From assembly GCA_028281495.1 (NCBI GenBank), contig JANQJU010000033.1, forward strand, positions 248,001 to 312,000: a stretch of DNA of 64,000 bases, read 5' to 3'. This document shows positions 9,457 through 17,449 of this stretch, one piece after another. Positions within the stretch are counted from its first letter, which is position 1. Every line of letters begins with the position of its first letter. The stretch is from SAR324 cluster bacterium (GTDB lineage Bacteria > SAR324 > NAC60-12). A program made the position numbers and the translations under genes. The notes beneath the pieces are model-generated. The model made no database searches and was not told where the DNA came from. It saw only the letters and a list, made by a program, of their open reading frames with translations.

Positions 9457-10169
9457 GACAGCACCTCATTGAGTTTAATTTTTCCTTCATAAATGGCTTT
9501 GCCCACGATGACTTGATCGACTCCAATGGGTTCCAAATTTTTTAAATTTTCTAAGTCTTCCGGTGAAGACACCCCGCCCGAAGCCGTGATTTTCAATTGG
9601 GTTCCTTCAGCAAAACGGCGTAAGGCTTCGATGTTGGGGCCAGTCAACATGCCATCACGAGCAATATCAGTAAAAATGATCCGTTGGACACCGTGTGTTT
9701 TCCATCGCTTGCCGAACTCGATATCATTGATCTCCGTTTGTTCTTCCCAACCTTCTACGGCCACTTTGCCTCGACGGGAATCGATTCCTAAAATGATTTG
9801 TTCTCCAGGATAAGCTTGCAAGGCGTCCTCCAAAACTTGAGGTCGTTTGACTGCCATGGTGCCCACAATCACCGCATGCACGCCTAAATCTAGCATTCGA
9901 TGGATATCATCCAGACTCCGGATCCCCCCTCCCAGCTCCACCGGTATCTGGATCGATTGAATCACCGCTTGAATGCTTTTAAAATTCGCGGTTTCTCCCT
10001 GAAATGCGCCATCCAGGTCCACCAGGTGCAAACGTTGCGCACCTGCATTTTCAAAGGACTGAGCCATTGCGACTGGATCATCCGAGTAGACGGTTTCCTG
10101 GTCGGCTTTGCCTTGTAACAAGCGCACGCACTTGCCATCTTTCAAATCAATTGCGGGAACTACAATCAT
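9450..10169 (-). CDS. hisA: ProFAR isomerase HisA
   Basis: Cytoplasmic (beta/alpha)8 barrel that isomerises ProFAR to PRFAR, the step before HisF. 239 aa from the ATG at 10169, which has GGAG upstream; a GTG at 10196 would add nine residues foreign to the family. Catalytic Asp8 is in VPAIDLKDGKCVRL and the second catalytic Asp in ILGIDSRRGKVAVEGW. Phosphate loops are ELGGGIRS and ITASGGVSS. First gene of a two-gene hisA-hisF unit. The divergent neighbour is cheZ across a 298-bp gap. Confidence 0.96.
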   Translation of the reverse strand: MIVVPAIDLKDGKCVRLLQGKADQETVYSDDPVAMAQSFENAGAQRLHLVDLDGAFQGETANFKSIQAVIQSIQIPVELGGGIRSLDDIHRMLDLGVHAVIVGTMAVKRPQVLEDALQAYPGEQIILGIDSRRGKVAVEGWEEQTEINDIEFGKRWKTHGVQRIIFTDIARDGMLTGPNIEALRRFAEGTQLKITASGGVSSPEDLENLKNLEPIGVDQVIVGKAIYEGKIKLNEVLSC

Positions 10170-10467
10170 TAGTTTTCTCCAAATGGGATGGGTCAATGCC
10201 AGATCGGCGAGCTAGTAAATCGTCCTCCTCAAAAACGACTATGTCTAGGAAATTTGCAAGTGATTTTGCAAGGAATTTCTCTTGTATTCTTAGGCCGGAA
10301 ACGTCATGTATAGGGAAATTGTCAATGTTCTCTTTCAGTGGGTGCATGATTATTGCAGAATGCGGTTTTCTCCCTTGCTCAGTTGTTAGCAATTGCAGTT
10401 TGGTAGGATTCCTTTGATTTGATAAAAGATAGCAAGTGATATTTGTGTTGGGAAATAGGGAGGATGA
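10170..10467. other. Intergenic region between divergent hisA and cheZ
   Basis: A 298-bp spacer that should hold promoters for both directions. I see no His-rich leader peptide, T-box or attenuator. GGGAGG at about 10459 serves cheZ. A 66-codon minus-strand reading frame (10147-10347) overlaps hisA and has no ribosome site, so it is not called. Confidence 0.6.
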
Positions 10468-11697
10468 ATGCAACAGGTACAAAAAGCGGTGATTCAGAAA
10501 GATCAACTCCTTGTTGACTTTTTGGCGTTCAAGGCATGGGTGCGTCAATACTGGCACTTTCTGGAACAACTTCCTCTCGACGTGTTTTCTGATGACGAAG
10601 CGGTGGTTGAGCATTTAAGGGATCAGCATCATAAATTTGTAGAAGCGCGACTCAAACTGCAAACCATCGAAATGGTGGGTGCGACTTTAACGTTCGCATT
10701 AGCACGCATTGACAAACAACAGTTAGTCTTCCATTTACCGGTAGAAGAAGAGAACGCCCCTCCCGATTATCAAGAAATCGTTGAACTTTCCCAGCAGGCC
10801 CAGCAATTGGAACAATCCCTTCAACGGGTGGTCGATCAAGTCCTTTATTTGTCACGCCACTTGCCTCCCGATAGCGAAGAAAAGCTCAACCCCCTCTTAC
10901 AAGCAATTGCTTCCTTATTCAAAGCCATCATTCGGCAAGATGGCGATGACATGAAAGTCCAACTCAGCCAAATCAATCTGCTCAGTGCCACCAAAGATAG
11001 TTATCTGCTCGTTCATGAAGTGGGAAAGATCACTCGCGAAATCTATAACTCGTTGCAAGACTTCTCCAAATCATTGGACACAGAGGACATCAAGCATGCC
11101 ACCGACGAAATGCCCGACGCCGTACAAAAATTGAACTCTGTCATTGAAAAATTGGAAGACGCCACTAACGACAACTTAGAATTCCTGGAAAGCCTATTGC
11201 AGCAATGTTCAGAAAATATCGAATTGACAGATAATTTAATATTGGCTTTCGACCAACTGGACGAAAAATTGGCAGCCTTTGAAGGAGTGCATCCGGAGTT
11301 GGGCAAAGAATTACAGCCCATGAAACAACACCTCCAAGAAGAAATGCGTAAGCGGGTAGACCAGTTGTTAAAACGTTTCCATGAAAATGAAAACCTGTTC
11401 CTCACCATCATGACCAATCAAGGTTTCCAAGACCTCACCGGTCAGACTTTGAAGAAAATTATCGACTTCATCGAACACTTGGAATTGCGGCTGTTGGAAT
11501 TGATCCAGAATTACTCGGAATCGGAAAAAGCGGCAGGAGGGCCTTCCACCACAACGGAGGCAGACGGTGACTTCTTAACTCGTGTGGATTATGGGGTTGA
11601 AGAAGAAGAGATCAAGTTGCATGGTCCCGATGAGACGGAAAACAAGAAGAGCACCCAAAACGATGTGGATTCTCTCCTTGCCGAATTGGGATTTTAA
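10468..11697 (+). CDS. cheZ: Chemotaxis phosphatase CheZ (long form)
   Basis: Dephosphorylates CheY-P to end the motor signal. 409 aa, about twice the E. coli length. The protein is almost entirely helical. The long N-terminal part (1-230) is not a known domain. The CheZ four-helix core spans about 235-350 and carries the catalytic motif FQDLTGQ, with Asp322 and Gln326 at the positions that bind magnesium and activate water in E. coli CheZ. After a disordered acidic linker the chain ends QNDVDSLLAELGF, closely matching the CheZ C-terminal helix that docks on CheY. The start has GGGAGGATGA upstream. No cheY or flagellar gene is adjacent. The 3' end overlaps the convergent VTT gene by four bases. 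A second CheZ domain is fused to CheA at 46498-49947. Confidence 0.92.
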   Translation: MQQVQKAVIQKDQLLVDFLAFKAWVRQYWHFLEQLPLDVFSDDEAVVEHLRDQHHKFVEARLKLQTIEMVGATLTFALARIDKQQLVFHLPVEEENAPPDYQEIVELSQQAQQLEQSLQRVVDQVLYLSRHLPPDSEEKLNPLLQAIASLFKAIIRQDGDDMKVQLSQINLLSATKDSYLLVHEVGKITREIYNSLQDFSKSLDTEDIKHATDEMPDAVQKLNSVIEKLEDATNDNLEFLESLLQQCSENIELTDNLILAFDQLDEKLAAFEGVHPELGKELQPMKQHLQEEMRKRVDQLLKRFHENENLFLTIMTNQGFQDLTGQTLKKIIDFIEHLELRLLELIQNYSESEKAAGGPSTTTEADGDFLTRVDYGVEEEEIKLHGPDETENKKSTQNDVDSLLAELGF

Positions 11698-12413
11698 TCG
11701 ATTTTTTGATTCAAAGCTTTCTTTGCAATCTTAGTGATATAAATGGTCACTGCAATGGTTGCCACTAACCCTACAACCAACAACGCCCATTCTTCCGGTG
11801 TTTTTTCTTTCCCACCGGCTCCCAATGTCGCCAAATTTTGGGCCAGCGATCCCAAGTAGACGTACATGACCGTTCCAGGCAACATGCCAATCCAAGAAGC
11901 GAGTACATAGTCTCGCAGTGAAACCTGCGTCAAGCCATAGGCATAATTCAAGAGATTGAAGGGGAACACAGGCGATAGGCGAGTGAGCAGCACAATCTTC
12001 CAGCCTTCTTTGGCAACCGCATCATCCACCGCTTTGAACTTTTCATTCCCTTCGATCTTCTTTTCGATCTGTTGGCGAGCCAAATAACGTCCAATCAGAA
12101 AGGCCAGCGTTGCCCCTGTTACCGAGGCAATCGATACATACACGGTGCCCCACAAAACGTTGAACAGGAACCCTGCTCCTGCTGTTAAAATCGACCCCGG
12201 TAAAAATAAAACCGTGGCGAGGACGTAAGCTACAATGAAGACCACTGGCCCCAACGCCCCCAAGCCATCAATCCAAGCCAAAAAGTCGACCAAACGTTCC
12301 TGTACATTGAACATACGAAAGATCACAATGAAGGCCACGATTGCGATAGCCGCAATGCCTAATTTGATCTTACCAGCATGCTTATTTGGAGTCACAACAC
12401 TTGCTTCTTCCAT
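11694..12413 (-). CDS. TVP38/TMEM64-family (VTT domain) membrane protein
   Basis: Inner-membrane protein of 239 aa, starting at the ATG 12413 with AAAGG upstream; a GTG at 12443 is an alternative. It has about five or six hydrophobic helices. The VTT/SNARE-associated core is at about 60-190: VLATVLFLPGSILTAGAGFLFN, GATLAFLIGRYLAR, then LLTRLSPVFPFNLLNYAYGLT and WIGMLPGTVMYVYLG. These are the reentrant-loop motifs of the DedA superfamily, which has been linked to lipid scrambling and membrane homeostasis. Actual substrate unknown. Possibly co-transcribed with the arsS-like gene upstream (70-bp gap). Confidence 0.85.
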   Translation of the reverse strand: MEEASVVTPNKHAGKIKLGIAAIAIVAFIVIFRMFNVQERLVDFLAWIDGLGALGPVVFIVAYVLATVLFLPGSILTAGAGFLFNVLWGTVYVSIASVTGATLAFLIGRYLARQQIEKKIEGNEKFKAVDDAVAKEGWKIVLLTRLSPVFPFNLLNYAYGLTQVSLRDYVLASWIGMLPGTVMYVYLGSLAQNLATLGAGGKEKTPEEWALLVVGLVATIAVTIYITKIAKKALNQKID

Positions 12414-12483
12414 AAGATTCTTACCTTTCTGGGAATCTCCCACGAAGGATTTTCAATAAAATGGAGGAGTGATTTTAGAACAC

Positions 12484-13482
12484 CTAAGACACTAAGGCTC
12501 CACCACAACTACTTCCGGTCCCAGCGGTACATCCAAAGCAATGCGCTCCTGTCGCAATTTCTTGTCCGTGGTATTGTTCCAGTGACGCGATATCCCAGAT
12601 AGAATTCCGAGGATGCGGGATGGGCATTTCCAACATTTGATTGAAATCACAATCGTACAAATCTCCCTGCCAACTTACTGAAATGAGCGACCGGCACATG
12701 AGGTCATCGACCGTGGAAGGATTGAACGCTTGTGTGAGCGTCGCCATATAATCATCCAACTGGCCTTCCCGTTTCAATTGTTGGGCAAATCGACTGATGG
12801 GCATGTTGGTGATCGTGAACAAATTATTGAATTCGATATCATAATGAGCTTTCAAGCGCTCTTTGTAGGCGGCTTCCAAGCCAGCTTGGGGCGGAGGCAA
12901 GGAACCGCCTACTGGGTTATAAACCAGATTCAGTTTCAAGCCGGTATTGGGCTTTCCATAACCAACAGAATTTAATAGTTGCAGTGCTTCAATGCTTTTC
13001 TCAAAAACGCCATCTCCACGCTGCTTGTTCACATTTTCAGACAAATAGCAGGGTAGGGATGCCACAATTTCCACTCGATGCTCGGCTAAAAATTCAGCTA
13101 ATGTTTCTTGCCCCGGCTCTAAAAGCACCGTGAGGTTGCAGCGATCCATGACATACTTCCCCAATCGGGTGCTTTCTTTAACAAGATAACGGAAGTTCGC
13201 ATTCAATTCCGGAGCACCACCTGTGATATCCACGGTGTCCACATCCGCCGCACCTGCAAGCAGTTCCATCAACCGTTCCGCAGTCTCACGTGACATTTGT
13301 TCGGTCCGCTTGGGGCTGGCATCCACATGACAATGATGGCAGGCCTGATTGCACAATTTGCCAACATTGATTTGTAAGGTGCTCAAGGGTTTTCGTAATA
13401 AAGCAATCCCTTGCGATTCCAGATGGTGGTTGAAATTGAATTTTTGCAACATTTCTTGATGCAGGTTCGTGTAATTTCTCAT
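12484..13482 (-). CDS. arsS: ArsS-type radical SAM protein (rSAM/SeCys family, DUF3641)
   Basis: Radical SAM enzyme of 332 aa. The 4Fe-4S cluster motif is Cys44-x3-Cys48-x2-Cys51 in KLCNQACHHCH, followed by the SAM-binding DITGGAPELN. The C-terminal DUF3641 half ends CFGCTAGTGSSCGGAL, the family signature in which one Cys is replaced by selenocysteine in some members; here all are Cys codons. Relatives are annotated for arsenosugar biosynthesis, adding the deoxyadenosyl group to methylated arsenic, but no arsM is nearby, so the substrate is not shown by context. The start at 13482 has GGAGAAA upstream and overlaps the stop of a tiny Cys-rich ORF as ATGA. Confidence 0.85.
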   Translation of the reverse strand: MRNYTNLHQEMLQKFNFNHHLESQGIALLRKPLSTLQINVGKLCNQACHHCHVDASPKRTEQMSRETAERLMELLAGAADVDTVDITGGAPELNANFRYLVKESTRLGKYVMDRCNLTVLLEPGQETLAEFLAEHRVEIVASLPCYLSENVNKQRGDGVFEKSIEALQLLNSVGYGKPNTGLKLNLVYNPVGGSLPPPQAGLEAAYKERLKAHYDIEFNNLFTITNMPISRFAQQLKREGQLDDYMATLTQAFNPSTVDDLMCRSLISVSWQGDLYDCDFNQMLEMPIPHPRNSIWDIASLEQYHGQEIATGAHCFGCTAGTGSSCGGALVS

Positions 13483-13637
13483 AATTTTTCTCCAAATTGA
13501 CAAGGGGCGTCACCACGATTGCAACAGCATTTACTGAATTCGGGCGACCACATAAACATTGAGCTTTGGGTCGTCATCTTCATTGGAATCTTACAGACAT
13601 GACACCGGGAAATTGATTGTTTCAGAGGGGCTTGCAT
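13479..13637 (-). CDS. Possible tiny Cys-rich protein coupled to arsS
   Basis: A 52-codon frame from the ATG at 13637. It contains a C-x2-C (RCHVCKIP), a CCC run and a further Cys (KCCCNRGDAPC), that is six Cys in about 36 residues. Its TGA overlaps the arsS ATG as ATGA, the usual form of translational coupling, and the arsS ribosome site lies inside it. There is no strong ribosome site of its own. It could be a metal-binding or substrate peptide for the radical SAM enzyme, or a chance frame in the arsS leader. I do not recognise a family. Confidence 0.4.
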   Translation of the reverse strand: MQAPLKQSISRCHVCKIPMKMTTQSSMFMWSPEFSKCCCNRGDAPCQFGEKL

Positions 13638-13713
13638 GGTAAAGAGATCGGTGCTCAACAGTCAATGAAAAACTCCTTTACACCCCCGATCAACCCTTAA
13701 CTCAAAAACGATT

Positions 13714-14766
13714 ATGGAGCGACTCAAAACCTTCGAAGAATACCTCCGACAACCATTGGAAGAACGATTGCCCTATTATGAAAAAAACCAGCGTGTGTAC
13801 CACGTCATGGTCTCTCAACAATTCTCTTACGACTTCTTGATGAAACTGTTCGATACTGCCGACTTGGTTAAGCATATCACTCATAAACCCAATGGGGCAG
13901 AATTCTTAGCATCCGTGCTTCAACACAAGCGGGCGATGCTCTATTTCACTCAACCTTCAACCCGCACATTTTTGTCGTTCCTGACCGCCTGTCAAACCGT
14001 AGGTATGAACACGGGTGAAGTACGCGATCCCTCTCTATCCTCCGAACTGAAAGGCGAGAGTCAAGAAGATGGGCTACGCACATTTAGTAGTTATTTCGAT
14101 GCGATCATCATGCGCGATCCCAAACCCGGTTTCTGTGAGTATGTGGCTTATTGCTTGGATCAAACTTCGCGTAGCGTTCCCATCATCAATGGAGGAAGCG
14201 GTAAAGACCAACATCCCACCCAAGCTCTATTGGATGTGTATACGCTGTACCGTTCGTTTCAAGAGCAAGGAGGCATTTCGGGGAAAACCTGTTGCTTTGT
14301 CGGAGATTTGCTCCGTGGACGAGCCGTGCGTTCCGTCATTTATTTGTTGGCCCGTTATTGGAAAGTAGAAATGTATATGGTCGCCCCTGACACCCTCCAG
14401 ATTGCCCCCGATTTGGAGCACTTTCTCCAAGAACAAGAAATTAAAGTACATAAAACCGATAACTTGGAAGAGGTTTTACCTCACGTGGATAGTCTTTACA
14501 TGACACGGGTGCAGGATGAATATGACCTCTCACAAGAGTCAGCTCTCTTGGATTATTCCAAATTCCATCTCACCATAGAAAATGTCCAGCGCATGCAAAA
14601 ACATGCCATCATTATGCATCCCTTGCCACGACGTCATGAAATTGACCCGTCCATTGATTCGGACCCCCGCGCCATGTACTGGCGTCAGCTTCGGAACGGG
14701 ATGTACATAAGAGCGGCATTACTGTTATACTTATTTAATATGGAGCATCGTTTGGCCGAGTATTGA
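13714..14766 (+). CDS. pyrB: Aspartate carbamoyltransferase, divergent form
   Basis: Joins carbamoyl phosphate to aspartate, the first committed step of pyrimidine synthesis, in the cytoplasm. 350 aa, about 40 longer than E. coli PyrB because of an N-terminal extension (1-45). The carbamoyl-phosphate motif is FTQPSTRTFLSF (usual S-T-R-T), then KDQHPTQALLDVYTL, the FVGDLLRGRAVRSVIYLL loop, and HPLPRRHEIDPSIDSDPRAMYWRQLRNGMYIRAALL, which is typical of PyrB rather than of ornithine enzymes. No pyrI or pyrC is adjacent. The ribosome site is weak. The CDP-alcohol transferase starts 13 bases downstream and is probably co-transcribed. Confidence 0.85.
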   Translation: MERLKTFEEYLRQPLEERLPYYEKNQRVYHVMVSQQFSYDFLMKLFDTADLVKHITHKPNGAEFLASVLQHKRAMLYFTQPSTRTFLSFLTACQTVGMNTGEVRDPSLSSELKGESQEDGLRTFSSYFDAIIMRDPKPGFCEYVAYCLDQTSRSVPIINGGSGKDQHPTQALLDVYTLYRSFQEQGGISGKTCCFVGDLLRGRAVRSVIYLLARYWKVEMYMVAPDTLQIAPDLEHFLQEQEIKVHKTDNLEEVLPHVDSLYMTRVQDEYDLSQESALLDYSKFHLTIENVQRMQKHAIIMHPLPRRHEIDPSIDSDPRAMYWRQLRNGMYIRAALLLYLFNMEHRLAEY

Positions 14767-14779
14767 GGAGATTTATCCT

Positions 14780-16324
14780 ATGACCCCATCTAATATCCCT
14801 AAAAAACAATTCATTTCACGAAACGTTGCCATCCTGTTGGTCTATGGGCGACCCCCATTGATCTTTGCTGGAATGATTTGTGCCATTGCCGTGATGCTCA
14901 CACAAAATTCGGTTGTCTACATCATGGGGGTTGTCTGTTTATTGGTCGCTATGACTTTCGACCTCGTAGACGGCTGGTTTGCCGCGCGTTTTCATCCCCA
15001 TGCCAAGCTTTCGCATCTGGCAGACCGGATCATGGATAAAACCATGTATTCCATTATTTTTCCGGTCGTGAGTTTAGGAATGATGTGGCGTTTCCATTTC
15101 ATTTCTCCCACCAACACTCGTGAAGAATTGCTGCATGTGATCTTCGTCTTGATCCTCTGTGTGACTGTGCTCGTCCGAGACAATTTTGCCCACTTCATGC
15201 GAAATTTTGCGTTGCGGAAAGGGGAGACCGAAGAATTGAAAGAAGTCACCCGACTTCGCACCACGGTAGCGGCTCCCGTAGCAGCATTGCTTTATATGCA
15301 CGCGTTCTATGTCCCGGAAGGCCCAGATTCTCCGATCTATTTTTGGATCTCTTGGATGGGCAATCTGCCCCTACGGATGCTGTTTTTCATCGAGATAGCA
15401 TTTCTCGTGATTAACTTTGGTTCAGTCACCTTGTACTGCCGGAAGTACGGTCATATGTGCTTAGATGAGTTGTGTTTGGGGGATGAAAAACTCCGCCGAC
15501 GCATCCTAGCCGTGTTTCCCAACGCGTTGACCGTGATGAACGCCATGATGGGATTGCTGGCCATATTCTTTGCATACCAGGGCCGCATTCATGAAGCCTT
15601 CACGATCCTGATCGGTGCTGCCATGTTTGATAAAATGGACGGAGCTTTGGCTCGTCGGCTGGGTCTCACCGAACCGCCTTCCTATGCTGCTAATAAATCC
15701 AAGTACATCAGCTTTGGGAGTTTGTTGGACGACATTTCGGATGCCGTGAGTTTCTGCATTGCACCTGCGATAATTTTTTATATTGCTCTCGACCGTTACC
15801 CGAATGAAGCTGTGCAAGCATTGCCTTATGGCTGGGTGGCCTTGGCTTATGGGGTTTTGGGAGTAGGACGCCTCGTATATTTCACCTTAGATCGCACTCC
15901 CATTCCTGGTTTTTTTAAAGGCTTGCCCACTCCGGCTGCAGCACTGTGGATCACAGCTCCGATGATCATGCTGGAACAAGTGTATGAAAGGAGCTTGAAT
16001 ACGGGTACCCCACCACCAGAATTTTGGGGTGTGTTCTGCTTCAGTTTGATGGTGATCTCTTCGGTATTGATGAACACCTATTTCATTCGTTTCATTCATG
16101 GAGGGCGCTTCTTAAGTCGTCACCCTTGGTTTGCACGTCTGACCGCTGTCTTGGTCGTCGGGTTTGCGTTTACACCTTATTTTGGCCATATCAGTTTCTT
16201 ATACCTCTCCACGTATGTAATCTCGCCTCTATGGACGTGGCGCACTTCTCCAGAAATCGCATCCCAAGAAAAATTACCAAAAAACGCAGCAGAAACCGAA
16301 CACGAACCCGCCACTGAACATTGA
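14780..16324 (+). CDS. Two-domain CDP-alcohol phosphatidyltransferase
   Basis: Polytopic membrane enzyme of 514 aa that appears to be two CDP-alcohol phosphatidyltransferases in tandem; members move a phosphatidyl group from CDP-diacylglycerol to an alcohol. The first half carries D61-x2-D64-G-x2-AAR (FDLVDGWFAARF), then HLADRIMDK; the Gly of the consensus is missing, but the final Asp pair is present. The second half carries D284-x2-D287-G-x2-AR (MFDKMDGALARRLG), an insertion, then FGSLLDDISDAVSF, a complete motif. About 12 membrane helices; single-domain enzymes have six. The second domain looks like phosphatidylserine- or phosphatidylglycerophosphate-type synthase, but the acceptors are not decided. 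It lies between pyrB and ruvB. Confidence 0.8.
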   Translation: MTPSNIPKKQFISRNVAILLVYGRPPLIFAGMICAIAVMLTQNSVVYIMGVVCLLVAMTFDLVDGWFAARFHPHAKLSHLADRIMDKTMYSIIFPVVSLGMMWRFHFISPTNTREELLHVIFVLILCVTVLVRDNFAHFMRNFALRKGETEELKEVTRLRTTVAAPVAALLYMHAFYVPEGPDSPIYFWISWMGNLPLRMLFFIEIAFLVINFGSVTLYCRKYGHMCLDELCLGDEKLRRRILAVFPNALTVMNAMMGLLAIFFAYQGRIHEAFTILIGAAMFDKMDGALARRLGLTEPPSYAANKSKYISFGSLLDDISDAVSFCIAPAIIFYIALDRYPNEAVQALPYGWVALAYGVLGVGRLVYFTLDRTPIPGFFKGLPTPAAALWITAPMIMLEQVYERSLNTGTPPPEFWGVFCFSLMVISSVLMNTYFIRFIHGGRFLSRHPWFARLTAVLVVGFAFTPYFGHISFLYLSTYVISPLWTWRTSPEIASQEKLPKNAAETEHEPATEH

Positions 16325-16381
16325 CCGAATCGCATGCTTGCTATCGCCCCTTAACCAGCCACCCCACACGGAGAGAGTCTC

Positions 16382-17422
16382 ATGGACGAAACACTCATTA
16401 TGGATGAAAACCGTCTGGTCACCCCCGATACCCAAATTGGTGAACAACATGACCAATCCCTGCGTCCTTCTCGCTTGGCTGACTATGTTGGACAACAGGA
16501 CATCAAAGCCAATCTCGAAGTGTTCATTGAAGCGGCCAAACGTCGCAAACAGGCCTTGGATCACGTGCTACTGAGCGGCCCTCCAGGTTTGGGAAAAACC
16601 ACACTGGCTTATATTTTGGCCCACGAGATGGGAGTGCCATTGCACCCTACCTCGGGTCCCGTCATTGAACGGCAGGGTGACTTAGCGGCCATCCTCACCA
16701 ACCTAGAGCCCGGTGCTATTTTGTTTGTTGACGAAATTCATCGGATGAATCGAGTGGTGGAGGAAGTGCTGTACTCGGCTATGGAAGATTTTAAGTTGGA
16801 TATCATCATTGGCCAGGGACCAGCGGCACGCACTGTGAAGCTGGATCTTGCTCATTTCACTTTGGTGGGGGCAACCACGCGTTCAGGATTGTTGTCCACG
16901 CCGTTGCGAGACCGCTTTGGAATCCCATGCCGTCTCTCTTTTTACACGCCCGAAGAACTCAAAATCATTGTCATGCGTTCGGCTGCGATTCTGGAAATCG
17001 ACATTACGGAAGAAGCGGCTTTAGAATTGGCCAAGCGCTCACGAGGGACTCCGCGAATCGCCAATCGCCTCTTGCGACGTTGTCGAGATTTTGCCGATTT
17101 GCAAACCTCTGGTGTGATCACCGACGGCCTTGTTCACGAAAGTTTGCAACGTTTGGGAGTCGATGCTTTAGGTTTAGACCAAATGGATCGTCAGATTCTC
17201 GACGCAATCATCAACAAATTCGACGGAGGTCCTGTGGGTCTCAGTACCCTTTCAGCAGCGGTTTCTGAGGAACAGGACACTCTGGAAGATGTCTACGAAC
17301 CTTATCTGTTACTCATTGGCTTCATCCAGCGCACTCCACGTGGCCGAATCGCCACTTCCAATGCCTACGAACATATGGGATTTCAAGTCACTCCGAATTC
17401 AGAACAGATGAAGCTGTTTTGA
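16382..17422 (+). CDS. ruvB: Holliday junction branch-migration helicase RuvB
   Basis: AAA+ motor that, with RuvA, drives branch migration of Holliday junctions during recombination repair. 346 aa, normal length. Walker A GPPGLGKTTLA, Walker B LFVDEIHRMN, sensor 1 VGATTRSGLLSTPLRDRFGI and sensor 2 RGTPRIANRLLRR. The C-terminal winged helix has GLSTLSAAVSEEQDTLEDVYEPYL and QRTPRGR. The start has GGAGAGAG upstream. ruvA and ruvC are not in the window. Confidence 0.97.
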   Translation: MDETLIMDENRLVTPDTQIGEQHDQSLRPSRLADYVGQQDIKANLEVFIEAAKRRKQALDHVLLSGPPGLGKTTLAYILAHEMGVPLHPTSGPVIERQGDLAAILTNLEPGAILFVDEIHRMNRVVEEVLYSAMEDFKLDIIIGQGPAARTVKLDLAHFTLVGATTRSGLLSTPLRDRFGIPCRLSFYTPEELKIIVMRSAAILEIDITEEAALELAKRSRGTPRIANRLLRRCRDFADLQTSGVITDGLVHESLQRLGVDALGLDQMDRQILDAIINKFDGGPVGLSTLSAAVSEEQDTLEDVYEPYLLLIGFIQRTPRGRIATSNAYEHMGFQVTPNSEQMKLF

Positions 17423-17449
17423 ACTCGAGAGAACCGTTCCGGTGCCTTC

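Noticed and set aside
10147..10347. A 66-codon minus-strand frame upstream of hisA
   Set aside because: It overlaps the hisA start by 23 bases, lacks a ribosome site and matches no family, though its acidic C-terminal half looked protein-like.
13714..14766. Ornithine carbamoyltransferase instead of PyrB
   Set aside because: The C-terminal HPLPRRHEID ... NGMYIRAALL region is of the aspartate enzyme type and the ornithine-specific motif is absent.
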